The position numbers and the translations under genes are program-made. The notes beneath the pieces were generated by a model that had not been told where the DNA came from, made no database searches, and was given only the letters and a program-made list of their open reading frames with translations. This document shows positions 11,711-23,892 of a stretch of 64,000 nucleotides of DNA, in pieces (within the stretch, counting starts at the first letter, position 1; each line of letters opens with the position of its first letter). The DNA comes from Eledone cirrhosa (Eukaryota > Mollusca > Cephalopoda > Octopoda > Eledonidae). The stretch spans positions 10,358,939 through 10,422,938 of the forward strand of contig OZ024743.1 in the NCBI GenBank assembly GCA_964016885.1. Reading direction: 5' to 3'.

Positions 11711-11716
<6 letters not shown>

Positions 11717-11759
<43 letters not shown>
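11717..11759. repeat. (TA)n(TG)n microsatellite
   Basis: Short TA then TG run of about 40 bases. Confidence 0.95.
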
Positions 11760-11763
<4 letters not shown>

Positions 11764-11821
11764 TAAATGGAAAATAACAAAGCAAACTGCTTATATGTAT
11801 ATAATAATAATAATAATAATG

Positions 11822-12027
11822 ATTTCTAGTATAGGCACAAGGCCAGTAATTTGTGGGGAGGGGAAAGTCGATTAAATCGATCCCAGTGCGTAACTGGTAC
11901 TTTATTTTATCGACCCCATAAGGATGAAAGGCAAAGTTAACCTCGGCAGGATTTGAACTCAGACCGTAAAAGGCCGAAACTTGATGCTGCAAGGCATGGC
12001 GTCCAACCCTCTATCAATACTGCCATA
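11822..12027 (-). mobile_element. SINE, near full length (GTAGAAACAATTA family)
   Basis: The minus strand carries the whole body. The plus strand reads TTTCTAGTATAGGCACAAGG, then GTCGATTAAATCGATCCC, ATTTTATCGACCCCATAAGG, GGCAGGATTTGAACTCAGAC (B box), then the head region GCTGCAAGGCATGGCGTCC and CAATACTGCCAT. It resembles the copy at 23893 in having the extra GGGGAGGGGAAAGTCGATT segment. An (AAT)n run flanks its 3' end. Confidence 0.85.
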
Positions 12028-12660
12028 ATAATGATAAAAAGGACGATTTGTTATGTCTTCATTACGTTTATTGGTCAGTTCAAGGTGCAATCTGTGTCAA
12101 TTTAGCCTGATTCTGGTATCGAAAGCTTGTCGGACCCCTGTTGTGGTAATGGCATTATTAGTATTACACTCTGCTTAGTACTAAACCGCTATACTTACTG
12201 GAAACTACGCATCGAGTGCTCACTCTGGTGAATCTACAGTAACTGGATGTTACAATCCCTATATATATGAAGGCTGCAAACTCTGCTAAGAGTATTGCAA
12301 TCACTTGTCAGATTATAAATTTTTGTGCACTTTTAGGCTATTGCCAGCCACACAAATCTGTAACATATCCTGAACAAGCAATGCCTTTGGAGGTTTTTAA
12401 GTGGAGAAAACCCTTGCACTCGACCAATCCCACTCTCTGAGCATCAAAAACACTACCCTAAAAGGAGAACTAGTCAACATCATCAGATGCTTACGAAGCC
12501 GCAGGTTTTTTTTCAGAGTTTCCCTCTCCTAGAAAGGTGTTGTGACAACAACTGGGAGCCTTTCACTCCCAGGTGAAAAAAAACAAAAACATACATACAT
12601 ATATATATAGGAAAATAATCAGGATCCTGGCAGCTGAGTTCCAGCCGTACATACATACAT
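12028..12660. other. Anonymous DNA, no gene recognised
   Basis: Mixed-composition DNA including a small hairpin CTGGGAGCCTTTCACTCCCAG at 12550-12570. No family assigned. Confidence 0.45.
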
Positions 12661-13060
12661 ATCATCATCACTACTGTTTTATGTCTGTCTTTCAATGTTT
12701 GCATGGATTGGATGCGTCTTTTCCAGCTTCCTTCCAATGAGACCGCTTGGCACTTTATTCAATGATCATTATCTGTAAGCATCATATGGCCATACCAGTG
12801 CAGTCTTTTCTCCTGCATGCTACATCTGAATCCTCAACTCCTCCATGCTTTAAATTTCAAGTATACTAACATTACACATCCACCAGAGCATGCTCAATTT
12901 AATTCTGTCCAGTCTTTGCATATTCTCTGCTCTCTGCACTCATGTTTCACTACCATGCAGGCATCATAAACCTACATTTCATTCAAAGAGAAAATCTCAT
13001 TATTGTCAACAGTGGCAGGAGCTCTCTGAACGTTTTCCATCCTGTTCTTATAGTTATTAT
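12661..13060 (-). pseudogene. Decayed LINE C-terminal domain and 3' end
   Basis: The reverse complement aligns by eye with the C-terminal domain of the LINE copies at 32-60 kb. Plus-strand landmarks are GGCCATACCAGTGCAG (mirrors RWYGH), CATCCACCAGAGCATGC (mirrors the ACMLRWM area), TTCACTACCATGCAGGCATC and GCTCTCTGAACGTTTTCCATCC (mirrors WKKFREL). (CAT)n begins at 12661, the 3' end. It is much more diverged than the other copies and no frame stays open. Confidence 0.7.
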
Positions 13061-13164
13061 GCTTTGAGAACAAGCTCCTCTATCAGTTAAGTGATATAAA
13101 TGGCTGATTTAATATCTAGAGCTTTTCAGTTTGTCAAAGCCTGCAGTGTTTAATTTACATTATA

Positions 13165-13368
13165 GTATAGAGTGGCAGTGGATTGGAGGTATCAGTAGAG
13201 CATGAGATACCATGCTTTGCAGCATAGAGTTATGGCCCTTTAGGTCTTGGATTCAAATCCTGCCAAGGTTAATTTTGCCTTTCATTCTTACGGGGTCGAT
13301 AAAATAAAGTACCAGTAATGCACTGGGATAATTACTAACCTTGTGTCAAAAGTAGAAACAATTATAGT
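13165..13368 (+). mobile_element. Full-length tRNA-derived SINE
   Basis: One of the best copies. The tRNA-like head has an A-box-like TATCAGTAGAGCATGAGAT and B-box-like GGATTCAAATCC (about 13249), then GTCGATAAAATAAAGTACC, GTAATGCACTGGG and the end AAAAGTAGAAACAATTATA. The family is cephalopod-type. Other copies lie at 1624, 8965, 11822, 23893, 24250 and 27627. Confidence 0.85.
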
Positions 13369-14404
13369 ATAGAGTGGTTTTACTGACAATATTCCTTGTT
13401 ATTGGAGAATATTCAGATCCTTGGACCTTGAGCTTTCAAAGGAACTTCTTGCAATTTTTTTTATTTTTTATTTTACTTTCTTACTTCCTCTCTTTCCTCC
13501 TCTCTCTATGTGTGTGTGTGTTTGAATATATATTTATATTCTTACACACTCATTCAAATACACAAACATGCACACATACACACACTCATATCTATGAGGG
13601 CAATAACTTTGAATAAGAACTGACTCAGACCACAGCAACCTGCCTGCCTGGCCTATGTCTGTATGGAAGACCAAACTTAAAAGTATGATGATGAGGTTGA
13701 TGATTGTATTGAACCTGATGATATTGATGTATACTTCCTTTACATTAGAGTAGTTTGCTTGAATGTATAACTATGGCTGTTTATATTGAATATATCTTTG
13801 AATGTATAATAGACTTATTCCTTGATATATGAGGAATGCATTCTCACTTCATTGTTTCAACAGACAAGTGTGATACATATAATTCATTTACATTTATTTT
13901 TTATTTTATTTTTAATTTTATTTTTCATATATATATACTCACTATTTTTAATAATTTGGTTAAGTCTTCAAACTTTTCTTCTCATATAAAACTTGGAGTT
14001 TGATAGAAGCTGCACATTTTGTAATTGGAATTGTATATAATATTATAGCATTATTCTTTCTTCTTCTGTCCATTCATTCTTAGCACATATGGTCTGTCTA
14101 TATCTGAATTCCATTGCTTTTCACATGCAGGTGTGTCTCCATTTTGATATAACATAATATAATCTTAAAATCTCTATGGCTTCCAAGTTTGATTTATTTG
14201 TATTTTAGTTTTTATGGGACAGTTAAATGTACAAAAATTGTTTTTAGTATTCTGTTCATTTAAAAAAGAAATTATTTATAGACGTTAACCAACCTGTTGA
14301 ATAAAAGTAGCTGATTATCAGATAAGATGAAGAAAACTATTTTTCCATAAGTCTTACCATTGTTGATATTATCTGCTGGTCACAACTCTTAGCAGCAAAC
14401 TGAG
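13369..14404. other. Anonymous DNA
   Basis: No gene. There are TG/CA runs at 13507-13590 and an (ATG)-rich tail near 13683-13710 of the LINE/SINE 3'-end style. Confidence 0.45.
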
Positions 14405-14650
14405 TCATTAGAGCATCAAATTAAAGGCCTCAGTATTTGTTCCGCTCTCTGTGCTCTGAGTCAAAATCCTATCAATGTTAAGTTTCCCTTTCAACCTTTC
14501 ATGGTTAATAATTAAAGTACTGGTCTAATAATTAAAGTACTGGTCTAATAATTAAAGTACTGGTCAGTGTATTGTCAAATATGCTAGAGTTTGAAGAGGA
14601 TACTTTGCAGCATCTGTTCTAGCTCTGTTTAAATTAGGTTCAAATTCCAC
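14405..14650 (+). mobile_element. Old SINE pieces with a 3 x 20-bp internal tandem
   Basis: The words CATTAGAGCATCAAATTAAAGGCC, GTCAAAATCCTATCAATGTTAAG and CTTTCAACCTTTCATGG match the SINE body. Where the SINE has AATAAAGTACTGG, a 20-base unit (TAATAATTAAAGTACTGGTC) is repeated exactly three times at 14506-14565. A second head fragment follows (GATACTTTGCAGCATCTGTTC, GGTTCAAATTCC). Confidence 0.6.
14506..14565 (+). repeat. Exact 20-bp triplication inside a SINE
   Basis: Three perfect copies of TAATAATTAAAGTACTGGTC, head to tail. Confidence 0.95.
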
Positions 14651-16793
14651 CTCCTGAAACTGGAAAAATGTCATGCTTCTGTCACGAGTTGCAACTGGCA
14701 GATAGTATCAGAAATTAAATGGTCAACATAGTTTCCAGAAAGATGTAATGTGTTTTCAATTTCATTTACTATTTATTTCAATAAAATTTTATTTTAAGTG
14801 TTATTTGTCATTGTTATACTCAACTTTGTAGTACACATCTCATATGAATATATCTTTCAAGGGTAATATACATACACTCACTACAAGCTTTAGAACAATA
14901 GAAGTTTCTCAGAACCAGTAATTAATACAAAGTTGTTTTATCACACTTGTGATTGGTTGTATGCCTTAACCAATCTATAGTGATAGGCAATCTTTAATTG
15001 TAATATCAGAAATTAACAGTGGATCTATACTCGCTGTATTTGTTGGTAAACATGAATACAATAATGTCAGCAGCCTTGTTTACAATTGAGTTGTTAAAAC
15101 AAATGTATTGAAGATTCAGAAAACACTACAAATAGGAATCAAAACAAGTTTTATAGATTTCTCATTTAAAAAATACAATTAATTCCAAATTTAAAATAAC
15201 AAAGTTATTTCAAGTAACCTTTAAATTACTACAACTCAGCACTTCTCCTTATTATTTATGTATTTATTTTAAATATTTATTTATACATCTATCTATTTAT
15301 TTCTGTAATTAGTATTTGCAATCTAATCATTCTTCTCTATTCTCTGTTTACCTCTTAATGCAACATATACTTTACTAGCGGATGTTCTATATGAGACCAT
15401 AAAAGATATGGTGGATGGCAAGTAGACAAGATGAGAAAAGAGAAATATAACCCACGCTAGCATGGAAAATGGACGTTAAACAATGATAATGATGATAATG
15501 ATGATGATAGAGGAGAATGAGAGATGGAAAATGTTGGAGGGAGTTGATAAGCAATTAAGATAAAGAATAATCTCAAGAAGTATTAGAAATTATCAAAAAC
15601 CACAAGACACTTGGAAACAATAGTCTATATACATCCTATTCTTAAAATCATAAATTTAAATAATTTTCTCCCTAACTTTCTGACACACATTGTTTCCAAC
15701 TTGATTTTTCAATTTTTTATGATAGCCCATTTATTTTCGTTTATACAATGTCTGCATTTTGTTTTCTGTTATTTAGTTTCATTATAGAATAACAATAAAA
15801 TAAAATTAAATAATGTTTTTTCAAAATTAAGAAAATAGTTCAGCAACTTCATATTTAGTTTATTTGTATATTTTAGTTTTTGGGGTATTTTCTCTCTCCA
15901 ATTAAGATCAAAATGAATAAAACCAATTAGTTTTGTAGCAAAATTTTGAAAATACATTGTAAGATTGGTCATAAAGTTTAATTAAAAGAACTTGGAAGCT
16001 GCCAGCTTGTGCAGACATTTCTCAATCACCAACTCAAAACAACAGTATTTAATCCGCCCGACAAATTACTACTGTGGAAGGAATATTATGTTCAGCATGA
16101 ACTGAGACAATTAGAAACTATAGTTTCTGACAGTAATTTTATTTTTGTTTTATATTTATTAACGTCGATGGTGGTGTAACTTGAGGGCATGAGTTAATGT
16201 ATATTTCCACCTACTCTCCATTTAAAATGGGTAGTTTTGATACATAGGATGTGATTCTATTTCTTGTGTTCAATCAACTATTGAGTAGGATTCATCTGTG
16301 AATAAATGTCTATTGAATTTGCATTTTTTTGTTTATCATTGACTTTTGAAGCATCAAAGTCATAATGATGTGAACAATGCAACATCAACAAAAAGAGAAA
16401 AGAAATCACATATATTCAGTTTCTTTGTTTCTTATAGCCTCTAACAATATTAGTGAAAGAGAAACATAATTAAAAACACATGATTAGACAGAGAATGATA
16501 ATTCAATATATATATATATATTTGTGTGTGTGTGTGTACTGTAACACTAATACAGCCTGATTCAGAATAGAGATATATACATGAACATATACAATATGTT
16601 TATGTATAATAAGTATACTTTCTAGTCATATTTTAAGCTACCTCAGCAACAATGTAAGAACACTATATACATATATTTCAGAACTATTAATCCATCCCAA
16701 ATGACAATTGTTTCCTCAATACTAAGGCACAGAAGATTAGAACATTGTATATATAAATTTTGTAAATAAACCATTTTGGCTTATATGCATACA
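14651..16793. other. Anonymous AT-rich DNA
   Basis: No gene recognised over about 2.1 kb. A LINE/SINE-type tail (CACGCTAGCATGGAAAATGG then (ATG/AAT)n) lies at 15450-15512. Confidence 0.45.
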
Positions 16794-16990
16794 AGGTTTG
16801 TCTAAAAAAGTATCTGCCATTTTGCTGGGGAAAGAAATGCCTATACATTGGAATTCAATTGATAGTCGCCTTCAAAGTAGGCTCCTTGTCCACAGACTTA
16901 TTCCACGCATCTTTCCACTTTTTGAAGCACAACTGGAATGCTGTTTACAGAATGGATCGCAGCTTTGTTGTCACTGTCTGCATAAACAGA
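16794..16990 (-). pseudogene. mariner-type transposon end with transposase C-terminus relic
   Basis: The left end AGGTTTGTCTAAAAAAGTAT looks like a mariner terminal repeat. The reverse complement just inside gives pieces resembling the transposase C-terminus: LQKVERCV then YFEGDYQ, with frame breaks. No other end was found, so this is a fragment. Confidence 0.5.
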
Positions 16991-18425
16991 ACATTTTAGG
17001 TGAATGTTGGGCTACATTATTCAATGTATACATCTATTTCCCAAGACAATAGGGTGTAATTTGAGGCATATTTGGCTGTTATTTCTGGCATGTCAACTGA
17101 CCATGTAGTAGCTCCTTTATTGATGAGTTATATCATGTTGAACATGAATCTAACTAGCAATCAATTTATGTTCCGAGTTCAAATGCTGCTGAGATTGTAT
17201 TTGACTTTCATTCCTCTAGACACTAATAAAATAAGAATCAAACAGGTTAATTCAGTTAACTAATACAAAACTCTAAAACTATGTGACCTAGCAAAGCTAG
17301 AAATCACTGTAGTTTTTGTTGTTACTGTTGTTGTTGGTTGGTGGTGGTGTTAGGGTTTAGCTTCTAGTTAACTCCATTTGAACAGATCTAAGATAGAAAT
17401 AATTTCAGCTGTAAATCAACTCATCTTTCTAGGAATACATATCACTATCCTTATTTAATGCACCCTGTTCTTATATGAGAGAGTAGGGAACTTGATGTTA
17501 TTTTTTAGCCCCAAGTCAACTTTGATCATGTAGATCTATGATCAGAAGACATACCATCCTTCCTTCATTTGTTTTTCAGATACATTATATCTATAACCAC
17601 ATTATTCAATATATCAATTATCTAGTTGCTAGGGTGTGATTTAAGGGAGATTTAGATTAGGTGATGATTAAAAAGCTTCCTCATTGGCTAAAAGCTATCT
17701 CATCCATGACCACATCTGTTTTAGTGATATCTTGGAATACATTATCTAATGTGTTTTTTTTATTTTTTATGATGGCAGGATATCATTTGAGGGAGATTTA
17801 TAGAAGTTTGAGCAATCACGGAGAGTCTACTTCATTGGCTTATAGTTGTTGTTATCTCCAATGTGGGGAACTATTACTAATTACTTAATAGTGGTGAAAG
17901 TAACATCAAAATACAATCTAGCACACCATCAGGCAAGCTAAGATACATTTATTTTAATGAATAACATATGTTTCTATTTGGCATCCTAACTAGAATTAAA
18001 ATCACACTGACATCTGACAATGGTTTTAACATTTTAAAAACTACTACGTTTGTGCCATGCTGCAAAGGACATATTTTGTGAATTTCATTCTACAACAAAA
18101 CTGCATGCATATTAAACATACAGGTATGCTTTGATGAGCATGAACAGCACAAATAGAGAATGTAGGCCCTTTCATTACACTATTTTGACTATAACAGACT
18201 GCATATAACTTTCAAATAATTTTGAAAATAACAATTTGAAAGGATTTAGTAACATAACTAAATTTCTCATGATAAAGCTGGTCTTTCGAGCCCAGCTTAG
18301 CAATGGTTCTTATATAAAATTATGATGAAAGGGTTTTAGATAAAAATAAATACTTTAAAATAAACAGTTTTGTATTGTAGAACCAGAGGCAGTCTCAGGT
18401 GGTTTGGTATCAAAATAGTTAATCC
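16991..18425. other. Anonymous DNA with a dispersed short repeat
   Basis: Three related stretches (about 17050-17130, 17635-17720, 17780-17850) share GGGTGTGATTTGAGGGAGATTT-like and CTCATTGGCTAATAGCT-like words. The same words occur at 29618 and 29921. An old SINE-like piece lies at 17180-17260. No gene seen. Confidence 0.45.
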
Positions 18426-18429
18426 CAGA

Positions 18430-18566
18430 CTAAATGGCATGCTTCATGATCTTGGGTTTTATTCCATTGTAGCACACTTTAGGCAAGTAACTTCTACAAT
18501 AGCTTTAGGCCAACTAATGCCTTATAAGTAGATTTTAGTAGACAGAAACTCTAAAGAAGCCCATTA
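18430..18566 (+). mobile_element. SINE relic of a second family (GTAGACAGAAACT type)
   Basis: Contains CTTTAGGCAAGTAACTTCTAC, TTTAGGCCAACTAATGCCTT and GTAGACAGAAACTCTAAAGAAGCC followed by (TA)n. That is the layout I remember for a common octopus/squid tRNA-derived SINE with a TA-rich tail. The tRNA head is decayed. Confidence 0.6.
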
Positions 18567-18587
18567 TATATATATACATATATATAT

Positions 18588-19605
18588 AAACGGAAAAAAT
18601 GAAACGAAATTTCATTTCCCACTCTTAGTACGGCTGTTACTTAAATATAAGTATGTATACGTACATACATATATGTATACAGACGTACAGTAGTATGTAT
18701 ATATATATACATACATGCACACATATATATATGTACGTATGGATTCACCGAACATTTATTATAACGCTCGGTGTGTTTGTAAACAAACATCCCGTATTAA
18801 GCCGTATTCTAGCAACCATCGTTGCTCGTTTGTTCAACACTGACAAAGGAACGCTTATTAGCTATCGTCAGCAACGTATACCTTCCTGCCAGATTGTTGA
18901 ACGTATATACTTACCTTATCCATATTAACGGCTGAGTACGTGTACATACTTATATTTAAGTAACAGCCGTACTAAGAGTGGGAAATGAAATTTCGTTGAA
19001 CAAACGAGCAACGATGGTTGCTAGACACTACGGCTTAATACGGGATGTTTGTTTACAAACACACCGAGCGTTATAATAAATGTTCGGTGAATCCATACGT
19101 ACATATATATATATGTGTGCATGTATGTATATATATATACATACTATTGTACGTCTGTATACATATATGTATGTACGTGTACATACTTATATTTAAGTAA
19201 CAGCCGTACTAAGAGTGGGAAATGAAATTTCGTTTCATTTTTTCCGTTTATCGTTTTCGGTGTACCCGGCCGATTAACCCACTCGATATGCAAATTGGGC
19301 TACTCAGCCGTTAATATGCATAAGGTAAGTATATACGTTCAACAATCTGGCAGGAAGGTATACGTTGCTGACGATAGCTAATAAGCTTGAAACTAGTACA
19401 GCGTTCCTTTGTCAGTGTTGAACAAATGAGCAACGATGGTTGCTAGACACTACGGCTTAATACGGGATGTTTGTTTACAAACACACCGAGCGTTATAATA
19501 AATGTTCGGTGAATCCATACGTAAATATATATATGTGTGCATGTATGTATATATACATACTACTGTACGTCTGTATACATATATGTATGTACGTGTACAT
19601 ACATA
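18588..19605. repeat. Three-unit palindromic repeat (one forward, two inverted copies)
   Basis: The forward unit spans 18588-18936. Its first ~250 bp (18588-18838) recur inverted at 18997-19249, and most of the unit recurs inverted again at 19301-19605. The landmark GTTTACAAACACACCGAGCG occurs at 19051 and 19471 and as its complement near 18770. The segment TACTTATATTTAAGTAACAG occurs at 18947 and 19183 and inverted near 18634. The inverted copies include an extra terminal piece at 18937-18996. A 16-base insertion (TTGAAACTAGTACAGC) lies in the third copy near 19387. No protein is encoded. A foldback or MITE-like DNA element that duplicated in place is the simplest reading. Confidence 0.85.
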
Positions 19606-19695
19606 TACATATATATATATATATGTTTATCTGTGTGTGTGTGTGTGTTTATTCTTCCCTTTTCCTCACATTTGACATGGCATTGTGTTTATCAT

Positions 19696-20034
19696 CATCA
19701 TCATCATCATCATTTTACGTCCGCTTTTCCCTGCTTGCAAGGGTGGGACGGGAACTGATCCTGGCTTGATTTCTACAGCTGGATGCCCTTCCTAACACCA
19801 ACCTCATTTACAGTGAGTGCTGGGTGCTTTTTTGCCGTGGCACCTCCACGACCACTTTGCAGTGGAATGATAGGGAACCCAGTCCCTATCATCTCATTTC
19901 TACAGCTGAGTAAACTGGAGCAATGTGAAATAAAGTGTCTTGCTCAAGGAAACAACACATCACCGGGTGTGAGAATTGAACTCACAACCTTTCGATTGCA
20001 AGGCCAATGCTCTAACTACTAAGCCATGTGCCTC
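19696..20034 (-). mobile_element. tRNA-derived SINE with a LINE-like 3' end
   Basis: On the minus strand, starting at 20034, the head reads GGCACATGGCTTAGTAGTTA (A-box-like), then TTGTGAGTTCAATTCTCACA (B-box-like). A middle part follows (CTTGAGCAAGACACTTTATT, TTGCTCCAGTTTACTCAGC). The 3' part shares GCACCCA(A/G)CACTCACTGT, GAGGTTGGTGTTAGGAAGGG and the end GCAGGGAAAAGCGGACGTAA with the local LINEs, finishing in (ATG)n. It therefore looks like a SINE that recruits the LINE's reverse transcriptase through a shared tail. The head alone recurs at 45103. Confidence 0.85.
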
Positions 20035-21411
20035 CATTTATATGTTATAAAAATAGATTCTACTGATCAGCAGTTAGACATTGGAATATTCATACCTGAC
20101 TTGAAAAGAAGTCAAGTGAGGGCTGGAATCAGGAGGGGCATCTGGCCATAGAATTCTGCTTCAGAATGTTTCATTCAGCCCAAGATTGAAAATGGGCATA
20201 AAAGTGGTGATGACGTAGCTTATGATGAGGATCGTGATGGTGGTGGTGATAATGATGACAATGGCAACAATGATAATGATGATGAGAAGGCAGAGGAGGA
20301 GGGGTGGATTTAATAGGGGTGTAAGAGGAGTGGGAAAGAGGGGAGAAGATGGATGGGAATATATTTTGTTATATAGAATATTTTCGTTTTTATACTGTGG
20401 TAGTATATTAATAGTGCATGGCAGTATTTCAGTTAAATTTATATTTGGCAGGCTGTCCTAATAATTTAAGATCCAGATTATAATTCAATTTTGAAATATG
20501 ATAAGGATATTGTTAACTGAAGCATAACTGCCAAATTACCAGTGGGGATTGAACCATTACCTACAAGGTATTTTACTAGATCCAAAACTATTGTCAGAGC
20601 AGCAGCAACAATAAAATTGACATCCATCACCATTTTAGATTTAATTCTTGCCATCTATTATTATTTACACTTACAACTGTGTAATATACAAATTGCTTAA
20701 AAATAGCATTAAAGTATTATAAAAAGAGCAATGTTATAAGAAGACAAAATGAAACAAAATATGACAGAATAAAAAAGGTAATCATATATGGATGCAATAT
20801 TCTTTAGTTGAATATTCTAATAGATGATATTAATCTTCATCAAATCTGAAAATGATAACAGAAAGAGCATATACCTTTAACTTCTCCAAACTTGCAAATT
20901 CAAATATTTTTCCAAACTAATGTATCTGATGACTTCCTAAGTAGTTGATATCTGATTTGGTAACATGAATTTTGATAGGTGACACCATGTCATTTCATTG
21001 GTTAAAGTTCATGTATATTTTGACAGGTTCACCTATCTTCAGTCATATATTTATTTTCATCCAAGAAATTAAAAAATATAAAGATAATACAATATATATT
21101 TGCTCTTTTTTTCTTTATTGTAAATTATTTTTTAAATAGCTAGTATTACAAAACTATAATCAATGGAACTTAAATCGTAGATTAAATCATCTTTTAGACA
21201 AGTAAAATAGGTATCTATACGTGTCCATCTACTAAATATAAAGATGGTTATGTACTTAAACAGTGTTTCTAAGTTTCTATTTAATTGTTTAAAAACATGA
21301 AACCTCATTACTAATATAAAACTTGAATGGTATACAAGTAAAGTAAAGAAGATGATGAGCAGATTGGACCAAAGAAACAATGTTTCTATTGGTCCTTCCA
21401 TTGCTATTATC
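20035..21411. other. Anonymous DNA
   Basis: A LINE/SINE-like tail with GGAGGGGCATCTGGCCATAG and (ATG)n lies at 20100-20295. The rest is AT-rich with no recognised gene. Confidence 0.45.
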
Positions 21412-21650
21412 TGCTGGTCACAACTCCTGGCAGAAAGGGGTAGGATTTGAACTCAGAATGCACAGAGCCAGATCAGATACTGCAAAATATCCTTTCTGAC
21501 ACTTTAACATTTCTGCCAATCTACTGCCCCTGAACTAGTGCAATTTGGCCTTGGTGCAATTTTAACTCAGATTCCAATGAGCCAGAACAAATATCAAGGC
21601 ATTTAGTCTGATACTCTAACAGCTCCACCAATTTACCACTCTACATAGTG
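21412..21650 (-). mobile_element. Two adjacent SINE relics
   Basis: The plus strand reads GGTAGGATTTGAACTCAGAATG (B-box region), GATACTGCAAAATATCC and TTCTGCCAATCTACTGCCCC (5' end). A second decayed copy of the same order follows (TTTAACTCAGATTCCAATGAG ... CACCAATTTACCACTC). Confidence 0.6.
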
Positions 21651-22039
21651 AAAACGGTCAACAAAACCTCCAAAATCTGTGTTTAAGACAATAGCTCTAA
21701 TACAAGTATTAATAATATGGTAAATTCTAGTGAGTTTCTGTGGAGTAATGTTTAATATATGCTACTGGTTAATAGAGGATGAATTGCTAGACAGAATTTA
21801 GATATTATTATCAAATAAAGGGAAAATACTCAAATGCCATGGAGTGGCTGCACTACTCATCTTTAAATTTTAAACTTTATTTCAGTATCAGAAACTTTTA
21901 ATATATTTTGTATTAAATTAACATGTAAGGGGCTGAATAATCCATATAATTCTCAAATAGAATCAATGTGCCAATATGATGAGGCAGAACATTTGCATCT
22001 TTAGAGCTACAATACACATGATGGTGGCTTCCACATAGT

Positions 22040-22190
22040 TTCTGTAGACATAACTTCACTCAAAACCTTGGGGCAATCCAAGCCTGTTGTAAAAGATACT
22101 TTCTCATGAAGCCGTAAATTGGGATCAAACTCAAAATATCATGATTGCTAAGCAAACATCTTAACCATTCAGATATTACTGCATCTATTT
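22040..22190 (-). mobile_element. SINE-like relic
   Basis: GAAGCCGTAAATTGGGATCAAACTC and ACATCTTAACCATTCAG look like the inverted B-box and A-box parts of a tRNA-derived SINE. Strongly diverged. Confidence 0.4.
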
Positions 22191-23774
22191 ATTTATATAT
22201 TAAATAAGACATATTGGCAAAATATGCATTATTGTATGAGAATTAAAATCATTTTTAGTATTAATTGTACAATATACCACAAATCAAATAATGTGAGACA
22301 TATGTATGTGATTTATAATTGCTGAATCACTAAACAAATGTCCTTATTAACTTATATTTTCCTCAAAAGACTCTCCATACAAACAAAATTCATTATGTTA
22401 TATATTATATGGTATAACGATTAGTTAACCCCAATCACTTTTCCAAGCAACTAATGCATTCTGAATGAAAGAGCAGATGGTCTATATATTCTACATTTCA
22501 GAAAACTTCTGAGGAGAATCAAAATTGAAATAGTCAATTTGTTGAGCATATGAACCACATTAATTCCAAACATTTTCCACAGCATATACAAAATATGTTT
22601 ACATAAACAAAATTGATTATACAGTTAGTATAACTAAAAAAAATTCTTTCCTTAGTATCTATAGATAAATTTATTCACTTCAAGTTGCAACCGTCATGCG
22701 AATTTTCTGAAATCCCAATAGAAAAGGCCACATTAAAGAGAATATTAGACACAATGTTGACTTTCATCAATCAGTCAGTATTATATTTATATGATGCCAG
22801 CAAGAAAAGAAGAGTCATTTGTATAACCTCATATCACATATTCACTCATAAGTCATATGATTTATTTCCTTCAAAGCCGGTTATTTTATAATACAACTTA
22901 ATCTATGAAGGATGAGCAGTAACCATGAACTTTATAAGCCCTCTGAAACTAGATAATGTAAGGAAAGTTAAATAGCTACAGCCAGTTCTCAAACCAGCTT
23001 TCAGTTATACAGACCATCATTAGCTTAGATTCTACAACATAGTGCTCACCAACCTTTCACTGCACACTGAAAACCTCTGTTCTGCTATTAGTACATGATT
23101 TTGAAAAGAGAAAGATGCTGCTTTCCTTTTGGTAAGTATAGTTTGCATGTTCTATCTAATAGCATTAACAGAGAATATTTGTCATTTGTGATATGATTGA
23201 ATGATGCAAATTGGTTGAAAAATTATTATGATTTGCTAGCTGATAAGAAATTTGGAAGTGCTATAGAAATGGAAACTTAAAGCTACATAAAATGGCTTCT
23301 TAGAAAATTAAGCTTTGGTCAGGAATAGACAAGCAAAACAAGAGAAAAAGTGGATCTGTATAGATATGTGTAGATGAAATGCATGATGTTGGAGATGATG
23401 ACATTGATGAAGTATAAAAAGGAAGGGGCGTATAATGATGATAATAAGGAGGGGGATGATGATGCAGCAATTTTTGTTCTTTTTTATGTACTAGATTGAA
23501 ACCTCAAAATCAATACCAATGAAACAGACCAAAAGTTTATGGCCTGTTTCATTGATTTGGCAGGATGGTTTTCTATTTCTACAGATACAATAACAAATAA
23601 CACAAATGAAAAATGATCTACAACTAGAATTGAACTTAAGTAGTAAGACCATATTGGAGTATTAAGCCCCATCTTCAGTGTGGTTACTATGGTTTTATCA
23701 GTCTTTCAATCTTTAATGTTTAATATTGTTTATTGAAATTTATTCACCCAACAAAAAGATGATAAAAAAAATTG
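22191..23774. other. Anonymous AT-rich DNA
   Basis: No gene or repeat family recognised. Short (ATG/AAT) runs lie at 23390-23465. Confidence 0.45.
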
Positions 23775-23875
23775 CTCTTGGAAAGGTTTGAACTCAGAAT
23801 TTAAAGGACTGAAACAAATACCAAAGAGAATTTTGTCTGACATTCTAAACATTCTGTCATTCCATGCTGTAATGA
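23775..23875 (-). mobile_element. SINE relic, first of a four-copy stack
   Basis: GGTTTGAACTCAGAATTTAAAGG then ACATTCTAAACATTCTGTC: an inverted head of the GTAGAAACAATTA-type SINE. Confidence 0.6.
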
Positions 23876-23892
23876 CTGTGCCAATAATAATA

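Noticed and set aside
19900..20034. A tRNA gene in the SINE head (also 45103-45175, 27629-27720, 42400-42480)
   Set aside because: A- and B-box-like words are present, but no proper acceptor stem or full cloverleaf, and each continues into a SINE body.
20930..20975. CTGATGA at 20928 and others (39775, 53036, 60680 inverted) as possible ribozyme cores
   Set aside because: No GAAA box at a suitable distance and no stem I pairing.
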